Source: JAZDRH01 sp047470865 (GTDB taxonomy: Bacteria; Pseudomonadota; Gammaproteobacteria; Pseudomonadales; Pseudomonadaceae). Taken from it: a stretch of 64,000 nucleotides of DNA. The stretch is from the NCBI RefSeq assembly GCF_047470865.1, contig NZ_JAZDRH010000001.1, positions 189,359 through 253,358 of the forward strand, written 5' to 3'. This document shows, one piece after another, positions 1-8,529 of the stretch (the first letter of the stretch is position 1; the number at the start of each line of letters is the position of its first letter). The translations under genes and the position numbers were made by a program. The notes under the pieces were generated by a model that ran no database searches, was not told the DNA's origin, and saw only the letters and a list, made by a program, of their open reading frames with translations.

Positions 1-50
1 CCTTGATCCTCTATAATGGTAGCGACTGTTACATGAGGTAAAAAACGCAT
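1..50 (-). CDS. Nudix hydrolase (NudJ-like), N-terminal fragment
   Basis: Only the first 16 codons lie in the window and the gene runs off the left edge on the minus strand. They read MRFLPHVTVATIIEDQ, which matches the start of the Pseudomonas Nudix hydrolase that sits beside the icd/idh genes. Nudix enzymes hydrolyse nucleoside diphosphate derivatives. An AGAGG ribosome-binding sequence lies about 8 bases upstream of the ATG. It is divergent from icd. The call rests on a short stretch plus neighbourhood, so it is probable rather than certain. Confidence 0.65.
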   Translation of the reverse strand, partial: MRFLPHVTVATIIEDQ

Positions 51-351
51 AAAGTTGCCTCTGAACTAATTTGAGTAATGAAAGCCTATACCTAGATCAC
101 AAACTTTGCATTTATTATGCTTAACTTTTCAGTCATACGACTGTTGTAGTATATGTGTAGCGCTACATTTATTTGACTACAATGCCTGTTTCAGACAAGG
201 TTATGCAATTCTAAGAAATTCAGCCACTTAGACTGATTTCTTATAGCGCTTAGTCGCATTTAGGCGATGGGCATATCGCTCAAGCCAAGGAATTTCGCCT
301 GCCAAATAAACAGTTTGGTAGGTCATGTCCACCTAATTGACGGAGTCCAGC
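51..351. promoter_or_regulatory. Divergent Nudix/icd intergenic region with 12-bp palindrome
   Basis: This 300-base gap between two divergent genes holds no convincing ORF. It contains a perfect 12-bp palindrome, TGTAGCGCTACA, at 156-167. A related half, TTGTAGT, lies just upstream at 144-150. The palindrome is a plausible operator for a dimeric regulator of icd, but no regulator can be named. The icd leader is long (about 180 bases from the palindrome to the start codon). Confidence 0.3.
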
Positions 352-1605
352 ATGGGATATCAAAAGATCCAAGTGCCAGCCGGTGAAAAAATCACTGTTA
401 ACGCCGATATGTCATTGAACGTACCGAATAATCCAATCATTCCTTACATTGAAGGTGATGGAATTGGTGTAGATATCAGCCCAGTAATGATCAAAGTGGT
501 TGATGCAGCAGTTGAGAAAGCTTACAACGGTCAACGCAAAATTTCTTGGATGGAAGTATTTGCTGGTGAGAAAGCCACTCAAGTGTATGACCAAGACACT
601 TGGTTACCACAAGAAACCTTAGACGCTGTACGCGACTACGTTGTTTCTATTAAAGGCCCATTAACCACGCCAGTCGGTGGTGGTATTCGCTCACTCAACG
701 TAGCTTTACGTCAGCAGCTAGATCTTTATGTTTGTTTACGTCCAGTGCGTTGGTTTGAAGGCGTTCCTAGCCCAGTGAAAAAACCAGGCGACGTAGACAT
801 GGTGATCTTCCGTGAAAACTCAGAAGACATCTACGCTGGCGTTGAATGGAAAGCAGGTTCTCCAGAAGCGCAGAAAGTTATTAAATTCTTAACTGAAGAA
901 ATGGGCGTTACTAAAATCCGCTTCACTGAAGGCTGCGGCATTGGTATCAAACCAGTTTCAGAGCAAGGTACTAAGCGTTTAGTTCGTCAAGCACTGCAAT
1001 ATGTTGTTGATAACGATCGTGATTCTTTAACTATCGTGCACAAAGGCAACATCATGAAGTTCACCGAAGGTGCCTTCAAAGAGTGGGGCTATGAAGTTGC
1101 CCGTGATGAGTTCGGTGCTGAGCTGCTAGATGGCGGCCCATGGATGCAGTTCAAAAATCCAAAAACAGGCAAAAACGTTGTTGTTAAAGACGCTATTGCT
1201 GACGCTATGTTGCAACAAATTCTGCTACGCCCAGCAGAGTACGATGTTATTGCAACACTAAACCTTAATGGTGACTACCTGTCTGACGCTCTAGCCGCTG
1301 AAGTAGGCGGTATTGGTATTGCTCCAGGCGCCAACCTATCTGACAACGTTGCTATGTTCGAAGCAACGCACGGCACTGCACCAAAATACGCAGGTCAAGA
1401 TAAAGTTAACCCAGGTTCAGTGATTCTTTCAGCCGAAATGATGCTACGCCACATGGGCTGGACTGAAGCTGCTGACCTAATCATCAAAGGCATCAATGGC
1501 GCAATTGCAGCTAAAACTGTAACTTACGACTTTGAGCGCCTAATGAGCGACGCTAAATTACTATCGTGCTCTGAGTTTGGTGATGCAATGATTGCTAAGA
1601 TGTAA
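352..1605 (+). CDS. icd: Isocitrate dehydrogenase [NADP+]
   Basis: Oxidatively decarboxylates isocitrate to 2-oxoglutarate with NADP+ in the TCA cycle, in the cytosol as a homodimer. The 417-residue protein is very close to Pseudomonas Icd throughout, including the start MGYQKIQVPAGEKIT, the substrate-binding segment GGIRSLNVALRQ and the ATHGTAPKYAG segment near the C-terminus. The ATG at 352 was chosen because it has a CGGAG ribosome-binding site 6 bases upstream and matches family N-termini; an upstream in-frame TTG at 337 would add five unrelated residues. Followed by a strong terminator, so it is probably monocistronic. Confidence 0.98.
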   Translation: MGYQKIQVPAGEKITVNADMSLNVPNNPIIPYIEGDGIGVDISPVMIKVVDAAVEKAYNGQRKISWMEVFAGEKATQVYDQDTWLPQETLDAVRDYVVSIKGPLTTPVGGGIRSLNVALRQQLDLYVCLRPVRWFEGVPSPVKKPGDVDMVIFRENSEDIYAGVEWKAGSPEAQKVIKFLTEEMGVTKIRFTEGCGIGIKPVSEQGTKRLVRQALQYVVDNDRDSLTIVHKGNIMKFTEGAFKEWGYEVARDEFGAELLDGGPWMQFKNPKTGKNVVVKDAIADAMLQQILLRPAEYDVIATLNLNGDYLSDALAAEVGGIGIAPGANLSDNVAMFEATHGTAPKYAGQDKVNPGSVILSAEMMLRHMGWTEAADLIIKGINGAIAAKTVTYDFERLMSDAKLLSCSEFGDAMIAKM

Positions 1606-1622
1606 TATCTTGGGGATTGATT

Positions 1623-1650
1623 AAAAAACGGAGCTTTTGCTCCGTTTTTT
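1623..1650 (+). terminator. Rho-independent terminator after icd
   Basis: A 12-base stem (AAAAAACGGAGC / GCTCCGTTTTTT) with a TTTT loop, ending in a run of six T. It lies 18 bases after the icd stop. The A-run on the other side makes it potentially bidirectional. Confidence 0.92.
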
Positions 1651-1729
1651 TATGTTGTAATGACCTTTGCTACATCTTTAATAAGCCATTTATAACTGAG
1701 CAGTCTTTTAAAATCAGCGGACACTCTAT

Positions 1730-2302
1730 ATGCAAGACGATGATGATTTCTCTTTGTTTACTCAGCAGATGAAAGGCGTACGCCGTATTCAGGTTGATCA
1801 AGCAGATACAGGTAAATCACCTGCAGACAAGCAACGACTAATGCAAGCCCGAAAAAATGCACTGCTCAATACTACAGCAGAACGCATTGTTGATGGCATG
1901 TCTGATCAGTTTGTCTTGGATGTTGGCTCAGAAGAAGAGCTTTACTGGGCGCGTGACGGCGTACAAGAAAGCCAAATGCGCAAGCTCAAGGCAGGGCAGA
2001 TTGAGTTTGAAGGTGGTATTGACCTGCATGGAATGAAAGTTGATCAAGCACGTAGTTTGCTCTGGGAGTTTTTGGCTGAGGCCAGTCGTTTCGAAGTCCG
2101 CTGTGTTCGTATCACCCATGGTAAAGCCGCTCGTAAAGATGGGCGTGTGCCTTTATTAAAAAGTCATGTGAATACATGGTTGCGCCAGCATGAACAGGTG
2201 CTTGGTTTTACATCTTGCCAAGCACGCCACGGTGGTGCAGGGGCTGTTTATGTTTTACTTAAACGAAATATGTTAGAAGGCCGTGATGAAAGCTTTATCT
2301 AA
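1730..2302 (+). CDS. smrB: Smr-domain endonuclease SmrB (ribosome rescue)
   Basis: A 190-residue protein with a charged N-terminal half and a C-terminal Smr domain. The hallmark DLHG motif is at residues 98-101, THGK at 129-132, and RHGGAGAVYVLL from about 166. E. coli SmrB (formerly YfcN) is a ribosome-recruited endonuclease that cleaves mRNA between collided ribosomes. The neighbouring prmB supports the SmrB assignment, because the two genes are adjacent in many gammaproteobacteria including E. coli. The ribosome-binding sequence before this ATG is weak. Confidence 0.88.
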   Translation: MQDDDDFSLFTQQMKGVRRIQVDQADTGKSPADKQRLMQARKNALLNTTAERIVDGMSDQFVLDVGSEEELYWARDGVQESQMRKLKAGQIEFEGGIDLHGMKVDQARSLLWEFLAEASRFEVRCVRITHGKAARKDGRVPLLKSHVNTWLRQHEQVLGFTSCQARHGGAGAVYVLLKRNMLEGRDESFI

Positions 2303-2348
2303 TTGATTTCCCTGATAGAATTATGACTTATCGTTTAAGGAGCCCACA

Positions 2349-3263
2349 GTGACCATTCATAACCTTGTAACCCTGCGCGACTATATCCGCTGGGCTGTAA
2401 CACGTTTTCATCAATCTGATGTTTTTTTTGGTCACGGCACAGATAATGCATTCGATGAAGCCCGTCTTTTAGTCTTGGGGGCATTATCTTTACCCTTTAC
2501 GATTAGTGATAGTTATCTAGATTGCCGCCTAGAAGAAGATGAGCATACACATCTTCGTAGTTTATTAGCACAACGTATTGAACAGCACATTCCAACAGCG
2601 TATTTATTAGGCGAAGCTTGGTATGCTGGCATGTCTTTTGTTGTAGATGAGCGAGTACTTGTGCCGCGCTCGCCTATTGCAGAGCTTATTGCTCAGCGCT
2701 TTACTCCATGGCTTGCCCATACGCCTGAGCGTATTTTAGACCTATGCACAGGCAGTGGTTGTATAGGCATTGTATGTGCAGAAGAATTTCCTGATGCAGA
2801 AATAGTCTTGAGTGATTTATCATTTGATGCGTTAGAGGTGGCTAATATCAATATTGAGCGTCATGGTTTAGAAGAACGCGTTTACACTGTGCAAAGTGAT
2901 GGTTTTAATGGTTTACCCAATCAGAAATTTGATTTGATTGTAAGTAATCCACCTTATGTGGATGCAGAAGACTTCTTGGAAATGCCAGAAGAATTTAAAC
3001 ATGAACCAAGTATGGCCTTAGAGTGCGGTGCGGATGGTTTAGACTTGGTAAGGCGCATGCTAGCTGAAGCAGCCGATCACTTAACTCAAGAAGGGCTGTT
3101 GGTGGTTGAAGTGGGCAATAGTGAAGTGCATGTGAAGGCACTTTATCCTGATGTTGACTTTATTTGGTTTGAGTTTAATGAAGGTGGTCATGGGGTTTTT
3201 GCGTTAACCGCAGCACAGTGTCGTCAGCATCAAGAACTGTTTCAAAGTCATCTTAATTATTAA
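2349..3263 (+). CDS. prmB: Ribosomal protein L3 glutamine methyltransferase
   Basis: N5-glutamine methyltransferase of the HemK/PrmB family, which uses SAM to modify ribosomal protein L3. The 304-residue protein has the SAM-binding motif DLCTGSGCIG at 131-140 and the catalytic NPPY motif at 200-203. The assignment to PrmB rather than PrmC follows from length, the N-terminal region (NLVTLRDYIRWAVTRF) and the smrB-prmB-aroC order. The start is GTG at 2349 with an AAGGAG ribosome-binding site 6 bases upstream. Confidence 0.95.
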   Translation: MTIHNLVTLRDYIRWAVTRFHQSDVFFGHGTDNAFDEARLLVLGALSLPFTISDSYLDCRLEEDEHTHLRSLLAQRIEQHIPTAYLLGEAWYAGMSFVVDERVLVPRSPIAELIAQRFTPWLAHTPERILDLCTGSGCIGIVCAEEFPDAEIVLSDLSFDALEVANINIERHGLEERVYTVQSDGFNGLPNQKFDLIVSNPPYVDAEDFLEMPEEFKHEPSMALECGADGLDLVRRMLAEAADHLTQEGLLVVEVGNSEVHVKALYPDVDFIWFEFNEGGHGVFALTAAQCRQHQELFQSHLNY

Positions 3264-3287
3264 TCGGACTTAGGCTGGAGTAACCGA

Positions 3288-4379
3288 ATGTCAGGCAATA
3301 CATTTGGCAAATTATTTACTGTAACAACTGCTGGTGAGAGCCATGGTGCAGGTCTAATGGCGATTATTGATGGCTGCCCCGCTGGTTTGGAGCTAACAGT
3401 AGATGATTTACAAAAAGAATTAGATCGTCGCAAGCCAGGTACTAGCCGCCATACAACCCAACGTCAAGAGGCCGATGAAGTAGAAATTATTTCTGGTGTT
3501 TTTGAGGGCAAAACAACTGGTTGTCCTATTGGGTTGCTCATTCGCAATACGGATCAAAAATCAAAAGATTATTCAGCGATTAAAGATCTTTTTCGTCCCG
3601 CACATGCAGATTACACCTATCATCATAAATACGGTATTCGTGATTACCGTGGTGGTGGTCGCAGCAGCGCTCGCGAGACAGCAATGCGTGTTGCAGCGGG
3701 CGCTATCGCTAAAAAATACCTTGCCACTAAAGGTATTTTGATTCGTGGTTATATGAGCCAGCTTGGCCCTATAGAAATTCCTTTTAAGGATTGGTCGCTA
3801 GTTGAACAGAACGCTTTTTTTAGCCCTAACGACGAACTCGTGCCACAGCTTGAAAGCTATATGGATCAACTACGTCGAGACCAAGACTCGGTAGGTGCAA
3901 AAATCACTGTAGTAGCAGAAGGCGTATTACCTGGCTTAGGTGAGCCTATCTTCGACCGTTTAGATGCTGAATTAGCACATGCTTTGATGAGTATTAATGC
4001 GGTAAAAGGCGTTGAAATTGGAGATGGTTTTGCTAGTGTTAGCCAGCGTGGTACAGAGCATCGTGATGAACTTACTCCAGATGGTTTTTTATCTAATCAT
4101 GCCGGCGGTATCCTAGGAGGTATCTCCTCGGGCCAACCTATAGTGGCGCATTTAGCACTTAAGCCAACCTCTAGCATTACTACGCCCGGTCGCTCAATCA
4201 CTGTAGATGGACAAGCAACGGAAATGATCACTAAAGGTCGCCATGATCCTTGTGTGGGCATTCGAGCAACACCTATTGCAGAAGCGATGATGGCGATTGT
4301 ACTGCTGGATCATTACTTACGTCAGCGCGGACAAAATGCTGATGTTCAGGTGGCTACTCCGGTTTTACCTCAGCTATAA
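3288..4379 (+). CDS. aroC: Chorismate synthase
   Basis: Catalyses the last shikimate-pathway step, 5-enolpyruvylshikimate-3-phosphate to chorismate, using reduced FMN. The 363-residue length is normal. Family signatures are visible: GESHGAGLMAIIDGCPAGL near residue 16, RGGGRSSARETAMRVAAGA around residues 122-140, and the C-terminal RHDPCVGIRATPIAEAM. A CTGGAG ribosome-binding sequence lies 7 bases before the ATG. It sits 24 bases after prmB and one base before the MFS gene, so all three are probably cotranscribed. Confidence 0.98.
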   Translation: MSGNTFGKLFTVTTAGESHGAGLMAIIDGCPAGLELTVDDLQKELDRRKPGTSRHTTQRQEADEVEIISGVFEGKTTGCPIGLLIRNTDQKSKDYSAIKDLFRPAHADYTYHHKYGIRDYRGGGRSSARETAMRVAAGAIAKKYLATKGILIRGYMSQLGPIEIPFKDWSLVEQNAFFSPNDELVPQLESYMDQLRRDQDSVGAKITVVAEGVLPGLGEPIFDRLDAELAHALMSINAVKGVEIGDGFASVSQRGTEHRDELTPDGFLSNHAGGILGGISSGQPIVAHLALKPTSSITTPGRSITVDGQATEMITKGRHDPCVGIRATPIAEAMMAIVLLDHYLRQRGQNADVQVATPVLPQL

Positions 4380-4380
4380 A

Positions 4381-5544
4381 ATGCCTACGCCTTTGCCTTA
4401 CAGGCGCTTATCAGGGTTTTATTTTTTCTATTTTGCTCTGTTAGGCGCCACGGCACCTTTATTACCGCTGTATTTAGAATATTTAGCGTTTAGTCCAGAG
4501 CGTATAGGAGAATTAATTGCCATTCCTATGCTGATGCGCTGTGTTGCGCCTAATCTGTGGGGCTGGCTAGGCGATAAAACAGGACAACGATTAGCTATCG
4601 TACGCTTAGGGGCTTTTTTCACGCTCTGCAGCTTCATGCTGATATTTATTAGTCAAAGTTATGCATGGCTGGCATTAGTGATGGTCTTGCATGCGTTTTT
4701 TTGGCATGCCATTTTGCCCCAGTTTGAAGCCATAACTTTAGCTCATTTAGGCAAACAAGTAGGGCGTTACAGTCAAATTCGCTTATGGGGATCTGTTGGT
4801 TTTATTGTGGTTGTGGTGAGCTTTGGTTATCTCTTTAAGCATTTTGGCTTAAGTTATTATCCTATCGCTGTCACTAGTGTCATGCTGGGTATTTTCTTAA
4901 GTAGCTTATGGGTACCCCATAAAAAACAACACACAACCAGCCAACGTGCATCATCATCTAGTATTTGGCAGTCAGTAAAAACGCCTTCAATCCTTGCGTT
5001 TTATCTGTGCATTGCGTTAATGCAACTATCCCACGGTCCCTATTACACATTCTTTAGTATCTACCTTGAACAGCTAGGCTATTCCCGAGATACCATTGGC
5101 TGGTTGTGGTCTTTAGGTGTAGTCGCTGAAATTATCTTGTTTTTAATCATGCCCTATTTGCTTGAGCGTTGTAGTTTAAAAACACTATTAATAAGCAGCT
5201 TTATGATTGCGACTTTACGTTGGGTGCTGTTAGGTCATTGGGCTGAGTCTTGGGTGATGCTGTTGTTTATTCAAGTGTTACATGCAGCTACCTTCGGCTG
5301 TTTTCATGTGGCAGCAGTTCAATTTATTCAACGGAGTTTTACCAACCAGCAACAAGGGCAAGCGCAAGCTTTTTATGTTTCAGCCTCAGGTGCTGGTGCT
5401 GCATTAGGTGCTTTATATGCAGGTTATAGCTGGAAAGGTTTAAGCCCTAGTATTACCTTCTTATTAGGCAGTTTAGCTGCAATAGTTGCGGCTATGCTGT
5501 TATCGCGTTATTTAAAGGAGCCTAGCTATGATGCGAATGCGTGA
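4381..5544 (+). CDS. MFS transporter, HcaT/3-phenylpropionate permease family
   Basis: A 387-residue membrane protein with about 12 hydrophobic segments, beginning MPTPLPYRRLSGFYFFYF. It resembles the HcaT-like (MFS_1_like) transporters; the Pseudomonas aeruginosa orthologue lies at the same place between aroC and mtnB. The substrate is unknown. The start follows the aroC stop by a single base and has no obvious ribosome-binding site, so translation is probably coupled to aroC; a longer in-frame start inside aroC (4297) is less likely. Its 3' end overlaps mtnB by 17 bases. Confidence 0.85.
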   Translation: MPTPLPYRRLSGFYFFYFALLGATAPLLPLYLEYLAFSPERIGELIAIPMLMRCVAPNLWGWLGDKTGQRLAIVRLGAFFTLCSFMLIFISQSYAWLALVMVLHAFFWHAILPQFEAITLAHLGKQVGRYSQIRLWGSVGFIVVVVSFGYLFKHFGLSYYPIAVTSVMLGIFLSSLWVPHKKQHTTSQRASSSSIWQSVKTPSILAFYLCIALMQLSHGPYYTFFSIYLEQLGYSRDTIGWLWSLGVVAEIILFLIMPYLLERCSLKTLLISSFMIATLRWVLLGHWAESWVMLLFIQVLHAATFGCFHVAAVQFIQRSFTNQQQGQAQAFYVSASGAGAALGALYAGYSWKGLSPSITFLLGSLAAIVAAMLLSRYLKEPSYDANA

Positions 5545-6148
5545 GCAACTCAGTACGCAAATTATTGAGGCTGGAAAGTTCTTGTATAGTCGTGGCTGGT
5601 CGCCTGCTACCAGTAGTAATTACTCGGCTCGTTTAGATCAGCAACATATTTTACTGACCGCTTCTGGTAAACATAAAGGACAACTCACTGCAGCAGATAT
5701 TTTGCTTTGTAATGCGCAAGGAGACAGTCTAGAACAAGCTAAGCAACCCTCAGCTGAAACCTTACTGCATGCTCAGCTTTACCAACTACGACCTAAAGTG
5801 GGTGCTGTACTACATACGCATTCAATCAATGCTACTGTTATTTCTTTAGCGAGCAAAACCACGCAACTTAGATTAACTGGTTATGAATTACAAAAAGCCT
5901 TTTCTGGCATAAACACTCATGAATGTGAATTAATTATTCCCATTTTTGACAACACACAAAATATGCTTTCACTTTGCGCCCAAATAGCCCCTTATTTAGC
6001 CGCTCATCCTGACTGTTGGGCTTATATTATTCGCGGGCATGGCGTTTATACTTGGGGCGCAGATATGAATGAAAGCTTGCGTCATATAGAAGCATTAGAG
6101 TTTCTTTTAGAATGCGAATTAAAGCTACTGAGCTTAGGTGCCCATTAA
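5528..6148 (+). CDS. mtnB: Methylthioribulose-1-phosphate dehydratase
   Basis: Zinc-dependent dehydratase of the methionine salvage pathway, of the class II aldolase fold. It converts 5-methylthioribulose-1-phosphate to the diketo acid substrate of MtnC. In the 206-residue protein, zinc ligands are visible as HTH at residues 96-98 and H171 in IIRGHGVYTWG. It starts inside the MFS gene with an AAAGGAG ribosome-binding site 7 bases before the first ATG; a second ATG one codon later is also possible. It begins a tight mtnB-mtnD-mtnC run. mtnA and mtnP are not in the window. Confidence 0.95.
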   Translation: MMRMREQLSTQIIEAGKFLYSRGWSPATSSNYSARLDQQHILLTASGKHKGQLTAADILLCNAQGDSLEQAKQPSAETLLHAQLYQLRPKVGAVLHTHSINATVISLASKTTQLRLTGYELQKAFSGINTHECELIIPIFDNTQNMLSLCAQIAPYLAAHPDCWAYIIRGHGVYTWGADMNESLRHIEALEFLLECELKLLSLGAH

Positions 6149-6164
6149 TAGATGAGGAGAAACT

Positions 6165-6716
6165 ATGAGTAGCCTAGCGGTTTACCATGTTAACGATCCC
6201 GTGCAACCACAGCGTTTACTTAATCATGCTGACGATATTATTCGTGAGCTATCTGAAATAGGCGTAGATTTTGCACAGTGGCAAGCTAGCGCCGTGTTAC
6301 AACCTGGTGCAAGCAGTGAAGATATTATTGCCGCCTATCGCACAGACATAGATAAATTAATAGCAGCGCAGGGGTATCAAAGCTTTGATGTGGTGAGCAT
6401 CAAAGAAGATCATCCTGATCGTGAAGAATTACGTGCTAAATTTCTTGACGAACATACGCATAGTGAAGATGAGGTACGCTTTTTTGTCGCTGGCAGTGGC
6501 TTATTCAACTTACATGTTGAAGATCATGTATATGCTGTCTTTTGCGAAAAAGGCGATTTAATTTCAGTACCAGCAGGTAGTAAGCATTGGTTTGATATGG
6601 GCGAGCATCCGTACTTTATTGCTATCCGTCTGTTTAACAATCCTCAAGGTTGGATCGCTCAATATACCGGCGATAGCATTGCAAAAGACTTTCCAAACAT
6701 GGACGACTGGAAATGA
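6165..6716 (+). CDS. mtnD: Acireductone dioxygenase
   Basis: Cupin-fold metalloenzyme that oxidises acireductone, giving the keto acid precursor of methionine (Fe form) or an off-pathway product with CO (Ni form). The 183-residue protein carries the metal-binding motif HTHSEDEVRFF with ligands H97, H99 and E103, and the fourth ligand H141 in GSKHWF. It is 16 bases after mtnB with a GAGGAG ribosome-binding site, and its stop overlaps mtnC by four bases. Confidence 0.97.
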   Translation: MSSLAVYHVNDPVQPQRLLNHADDIIRELSEIGVDFAQWQASAVLQPGASSEDIIAAYRTDIDKLIAAQGYQSFDVVSIKEDHPDREELRAKFLDEHTHSEDEVRFFVAGSGLFNLHVEDHVYAVFCEKGDLISVPAGSKHWFDMGEHPYFIAIRLFNNPQGWIAQYTGDSIAKDFPNMDDWK

Positions 6717-7387
6717 TTAGTGCAATAGTTACTGATATTGAAGGGACTACAACTTCAGTTAGTTTTGTTTATAAAACCTTATTTCCCTATGCCAAAGCGC
6801 ATATAGCCGAGTTTCTACAAAAACAACAACAACGCCCAGATGTGGCTGAGCAAATTAGAGTATTGCACACAGAATTAGGCAAACATCTTAGTTTAGAAGC
6901 GTTAATCGCACAGCTCATACAATGGATGGAAGAAGATAAAAAACATACTGCATTAAAAGCGTTGCAAGGTATGGTTTGGCAACAAGGTTATTTGACCGGA
7001 GAAATAAAAGGGCACTTATATCCTGATGTGCTTCCTGTTCTAGAACAATGGGCTGCGCAAGGCATTGCACTCTATGTTTACTCATCAGGATCAGTACAAG
7101 CACAGAAATTACTCTTTAGTTGTAGCGAGCAAGGCGACATTACATCGTTATTTTCAGGTTATTTTGATACCACCATTGGTGCTAAACGCGAAATAAGCGC
7201 TTATCGTAATATTAGCCAAACCTTAGATTTGCCAGCGGCACAGATTTTATTTTTATCGGACATGGTACAAGAGCTTGATGCAGCAGCTAGAGCAGGCTTT
7301 AAGACGATAGGCCTAGCACGTGATGGTGCTAGTCTAGTAGGACATACAACTGTGAATAGTTTTGCAGATATTAACCTCAGTTGGTAA
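6713..7387 (+). CDS. mtnC: Enolase-phosphatase E1
   Basis: HAD-superfamily bifunctional enzyme of methionine salvage: it enolises and dephosphorylates 2,3-diketo-5-methylthiopentyl-1-phosphate to acireductone, the substrate of MtnD. The 224-residue protein opens with the HAD motif I variant DIEGTT (D8, E10), has SSGS at about 123-126 and the acidic motif LFLSDMVQELDAA near residue 180. The start overlaps the mtnD stop (ATGA). It is the last gene of the run. Confidence 0.97.
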   Translation: MISAIVTDIEGTTTSVSFVYKTLFPYAKAHIAEFLQKQQQRPDVAEQIRVLHTELGKHLSLEALIAQLIQWMEEDKKHTALKALQGMVWQQGYLTGEIKGHLYPDVLPVLEQWAAQGIALYVYSSGSVQAQKLLFSCSEQGDITSLFSGYFDTTIGAKREISAYRNISQTLDLPAAQILFLSDMVQELDAAARAGFKTIGLARDGASLVGHTTVNSFADINLSW

Positions 7388-7417
7388 TACCATACTAAAA
7401 TACTTGGTCTTTGTGGT

Positions 7418-7446
7418 TAGCCGTAATTTAGCGTAAACTACGGCTA
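7418..7446 (+). promoter_or_regulatory. 8-bp inverted repeat in the nfuA leader
   Basis: TAGCCGTA (7418-7425) and TACGGCTA (7439-7446) form a perfect 8-bp stem with a 13-base loop. No T-run follows, so it is not a typical terminator. It ends 17 bases before the nfuA start, close to the ribosome-binding site, and could be a leader hairpin or an operator. The role is unknown. Confidence 0.35.
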
Positions 7447-7463
7447 TCATTTGAGGAGTTAGC

Positions 7464-8045
7464 ATGAGCACTATAGTGATTACCGAATCTGCGCAAGAAT
7501 ACTTGGCCGATTTATTAGCAAAGCAAGACGCCCCAGGCATTGGCATCCGTGTATTTATTACCCAACCAGGCACTACTTATGCTGAAACATGCATTGCTTA
7601 TTGCAAGCCGGGTGAACAGAAGCCAGAAGATACGCCTATGGCACTAGCCGCCTTTACAGCTTGGATTGATGCAGTCAGTGAACCTTTCCTAGAAGATGCC
7701 GTTGTGGATTTTGCAACAGATCGCATGGGCGGCCAGCTCACCATTAAAGCCCCTAATGCTAAAGTACCTATGATCCGTGAAGACAGTCCACTCCCTGAAC
7801 GAGTTAACTACTATCTTCAAACTGAAATTAATCCCGGTCTTGCCAGTCATGGCGGGCAGGTAACCTTAGTTGATATTGAAGATGGTGTTGCTATTCTTCA
7901 ATTTGGCGGTGGTTGTCAAGGTTGCCATCAAATTGACCTTACGTTAAAAGAAGGCATTGAGAAAACCTTACTAGAGCGTATTCCTGAAATGAAAGGTGTA
8001 CGGGATGTAACTGACCATAGCAATCGTGACAACGCTTACTATTAA
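7464..8045 (+). CDS. nfuA: Fe/S biogenesis protein NfuA
   Basis: Scaffold/carrier that delivers [4Fe-4S] clusters to apoproteins, important under oxidative stress or iron limitation. The 193-residue protein has an N-terminal degenerate A-type (IscA-like) domain and a C-terminal Nfu domain with the cluster-binding CQGC motif (C151, C154). The C-terminus (VTDHSNRDNAYY) matches gammaproteobacterial NfuA. A GAGGAG ribosome-binding site precedes the ATG. It stands alone between mtnC and ihfB. Confidence 0.96.
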   Translation: MSTIVITESAQEYLADLLAKQDAPGIGIRVFITQPGTTYAETCIAYCKPGEQKPEDTPMALAAFTAWIDAVSEPFLEDAVVDFATDRMGGQLTIKAPNAKVPMIREDSPLPERVNYYLQTEINPGLASHGGQVTLVDIEDGVAILQFGGGCQGCHQIDLTLKEGIEKTLLERIPEMKGVRDVTDHSNRDNAYY

Positions 8046-8164
8046 GTTTGTAAACGGAGGAAACTATCAACTCCTTTATTGAGTTAAGTAGTTATTTCAT
8101 AACGAATTGTGACTTAAAATTGCAAATCTTTGAGATTGTTCAGAATTTAGACTGTTCAAATCTC

Positions 8165-8199
8165 ATCAAGCGTGCTAAAAAATGGCTAGATGCTTGATA
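8165..8199 (+). promoter_or_regulatory. Inverted repeat and IHF-like site upstream of ihfB
   Basis: ATCAAGC (8165-8171) and GCTTGAT (8192-8198) are perfect inverted repeats about 15-50 bases before the ihfB start. Read on the minus strand, 8187-8199 is TATCAAGCATCTA, which matches the IHF consensus WATCAANNNNTTR at all but one fixed position. Autoregulation by IHF is known in E. coli, so this may be an operator. Both the hairpin and the binding site are inference. The rest of 8046-8213 holds no gene. Confidence 0.35.
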
Positions 8200-8213
8200 A
8201 AAAAGGAAAAGTA

Positions 8214-8513
8214 ATGACAAAGTCAGAGCTCATCGAGCGTATTGTTACACAGCATCCTAATCTTATGGTGCGGGATGTTGAGGTTGCGGTAAAAACCATC
8301 TTGGAGCAAATGGCCCAAGCATTGTCTACTGGCGATCGTATTGAAATACGCGGATTTGGTAGTTTTTCATTGCATTATCGCGCACCACGAGTTGGGCGAA
8401 ATCCTAAAACTGGTGAAACTGTGCGTTTGCCAGCAAAGCATGTGCCTCATTTTAAACCGGGCAAAGAGTTGCGTGACCGAGTAAATGAAGAACTAGCCAA
8501 CTCGAATGCGTAA
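8214..8513 (+). CDS. ihfB: Integration host factor subunit beta
   Basis: DNA-bending HU/IHF-family protein that pairs with IhfA in transcription, replication and recombination. The 99-residue protein has the IhfB start MTKSELIERI and the DNA-inserting arm region GFGSFSLHYRAPRVGRNPKTG. The ATG at 8214 was chosen over 8190 because it has an AAGGAAAAG ribosome-binding site and matches the family start. In pseudomonads rpsA normally precedes ihfB, but here the upstream gene is nfuA. A LapA-domain gene follows, as in Pseudomonas. Confidence 0.97.
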   Translation: MTKSELIERIVTQHPNLMVRDVEVAVKTILEQMAQALSTGDRIEIRGFGSFSLHYRAPRVGRNPKTGETVRLPAKHVPHFKPGKELRDRVNEELANSNA

Positions 8514-8529
8514 ACGCTAGGAAAAGTTT

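Noticed and set aside
337..351. TTG at 337 as the icd start
   Set aside because: It precedes the CGGAG ribosome-binding site; the ATG at 352 matches family N-termini.
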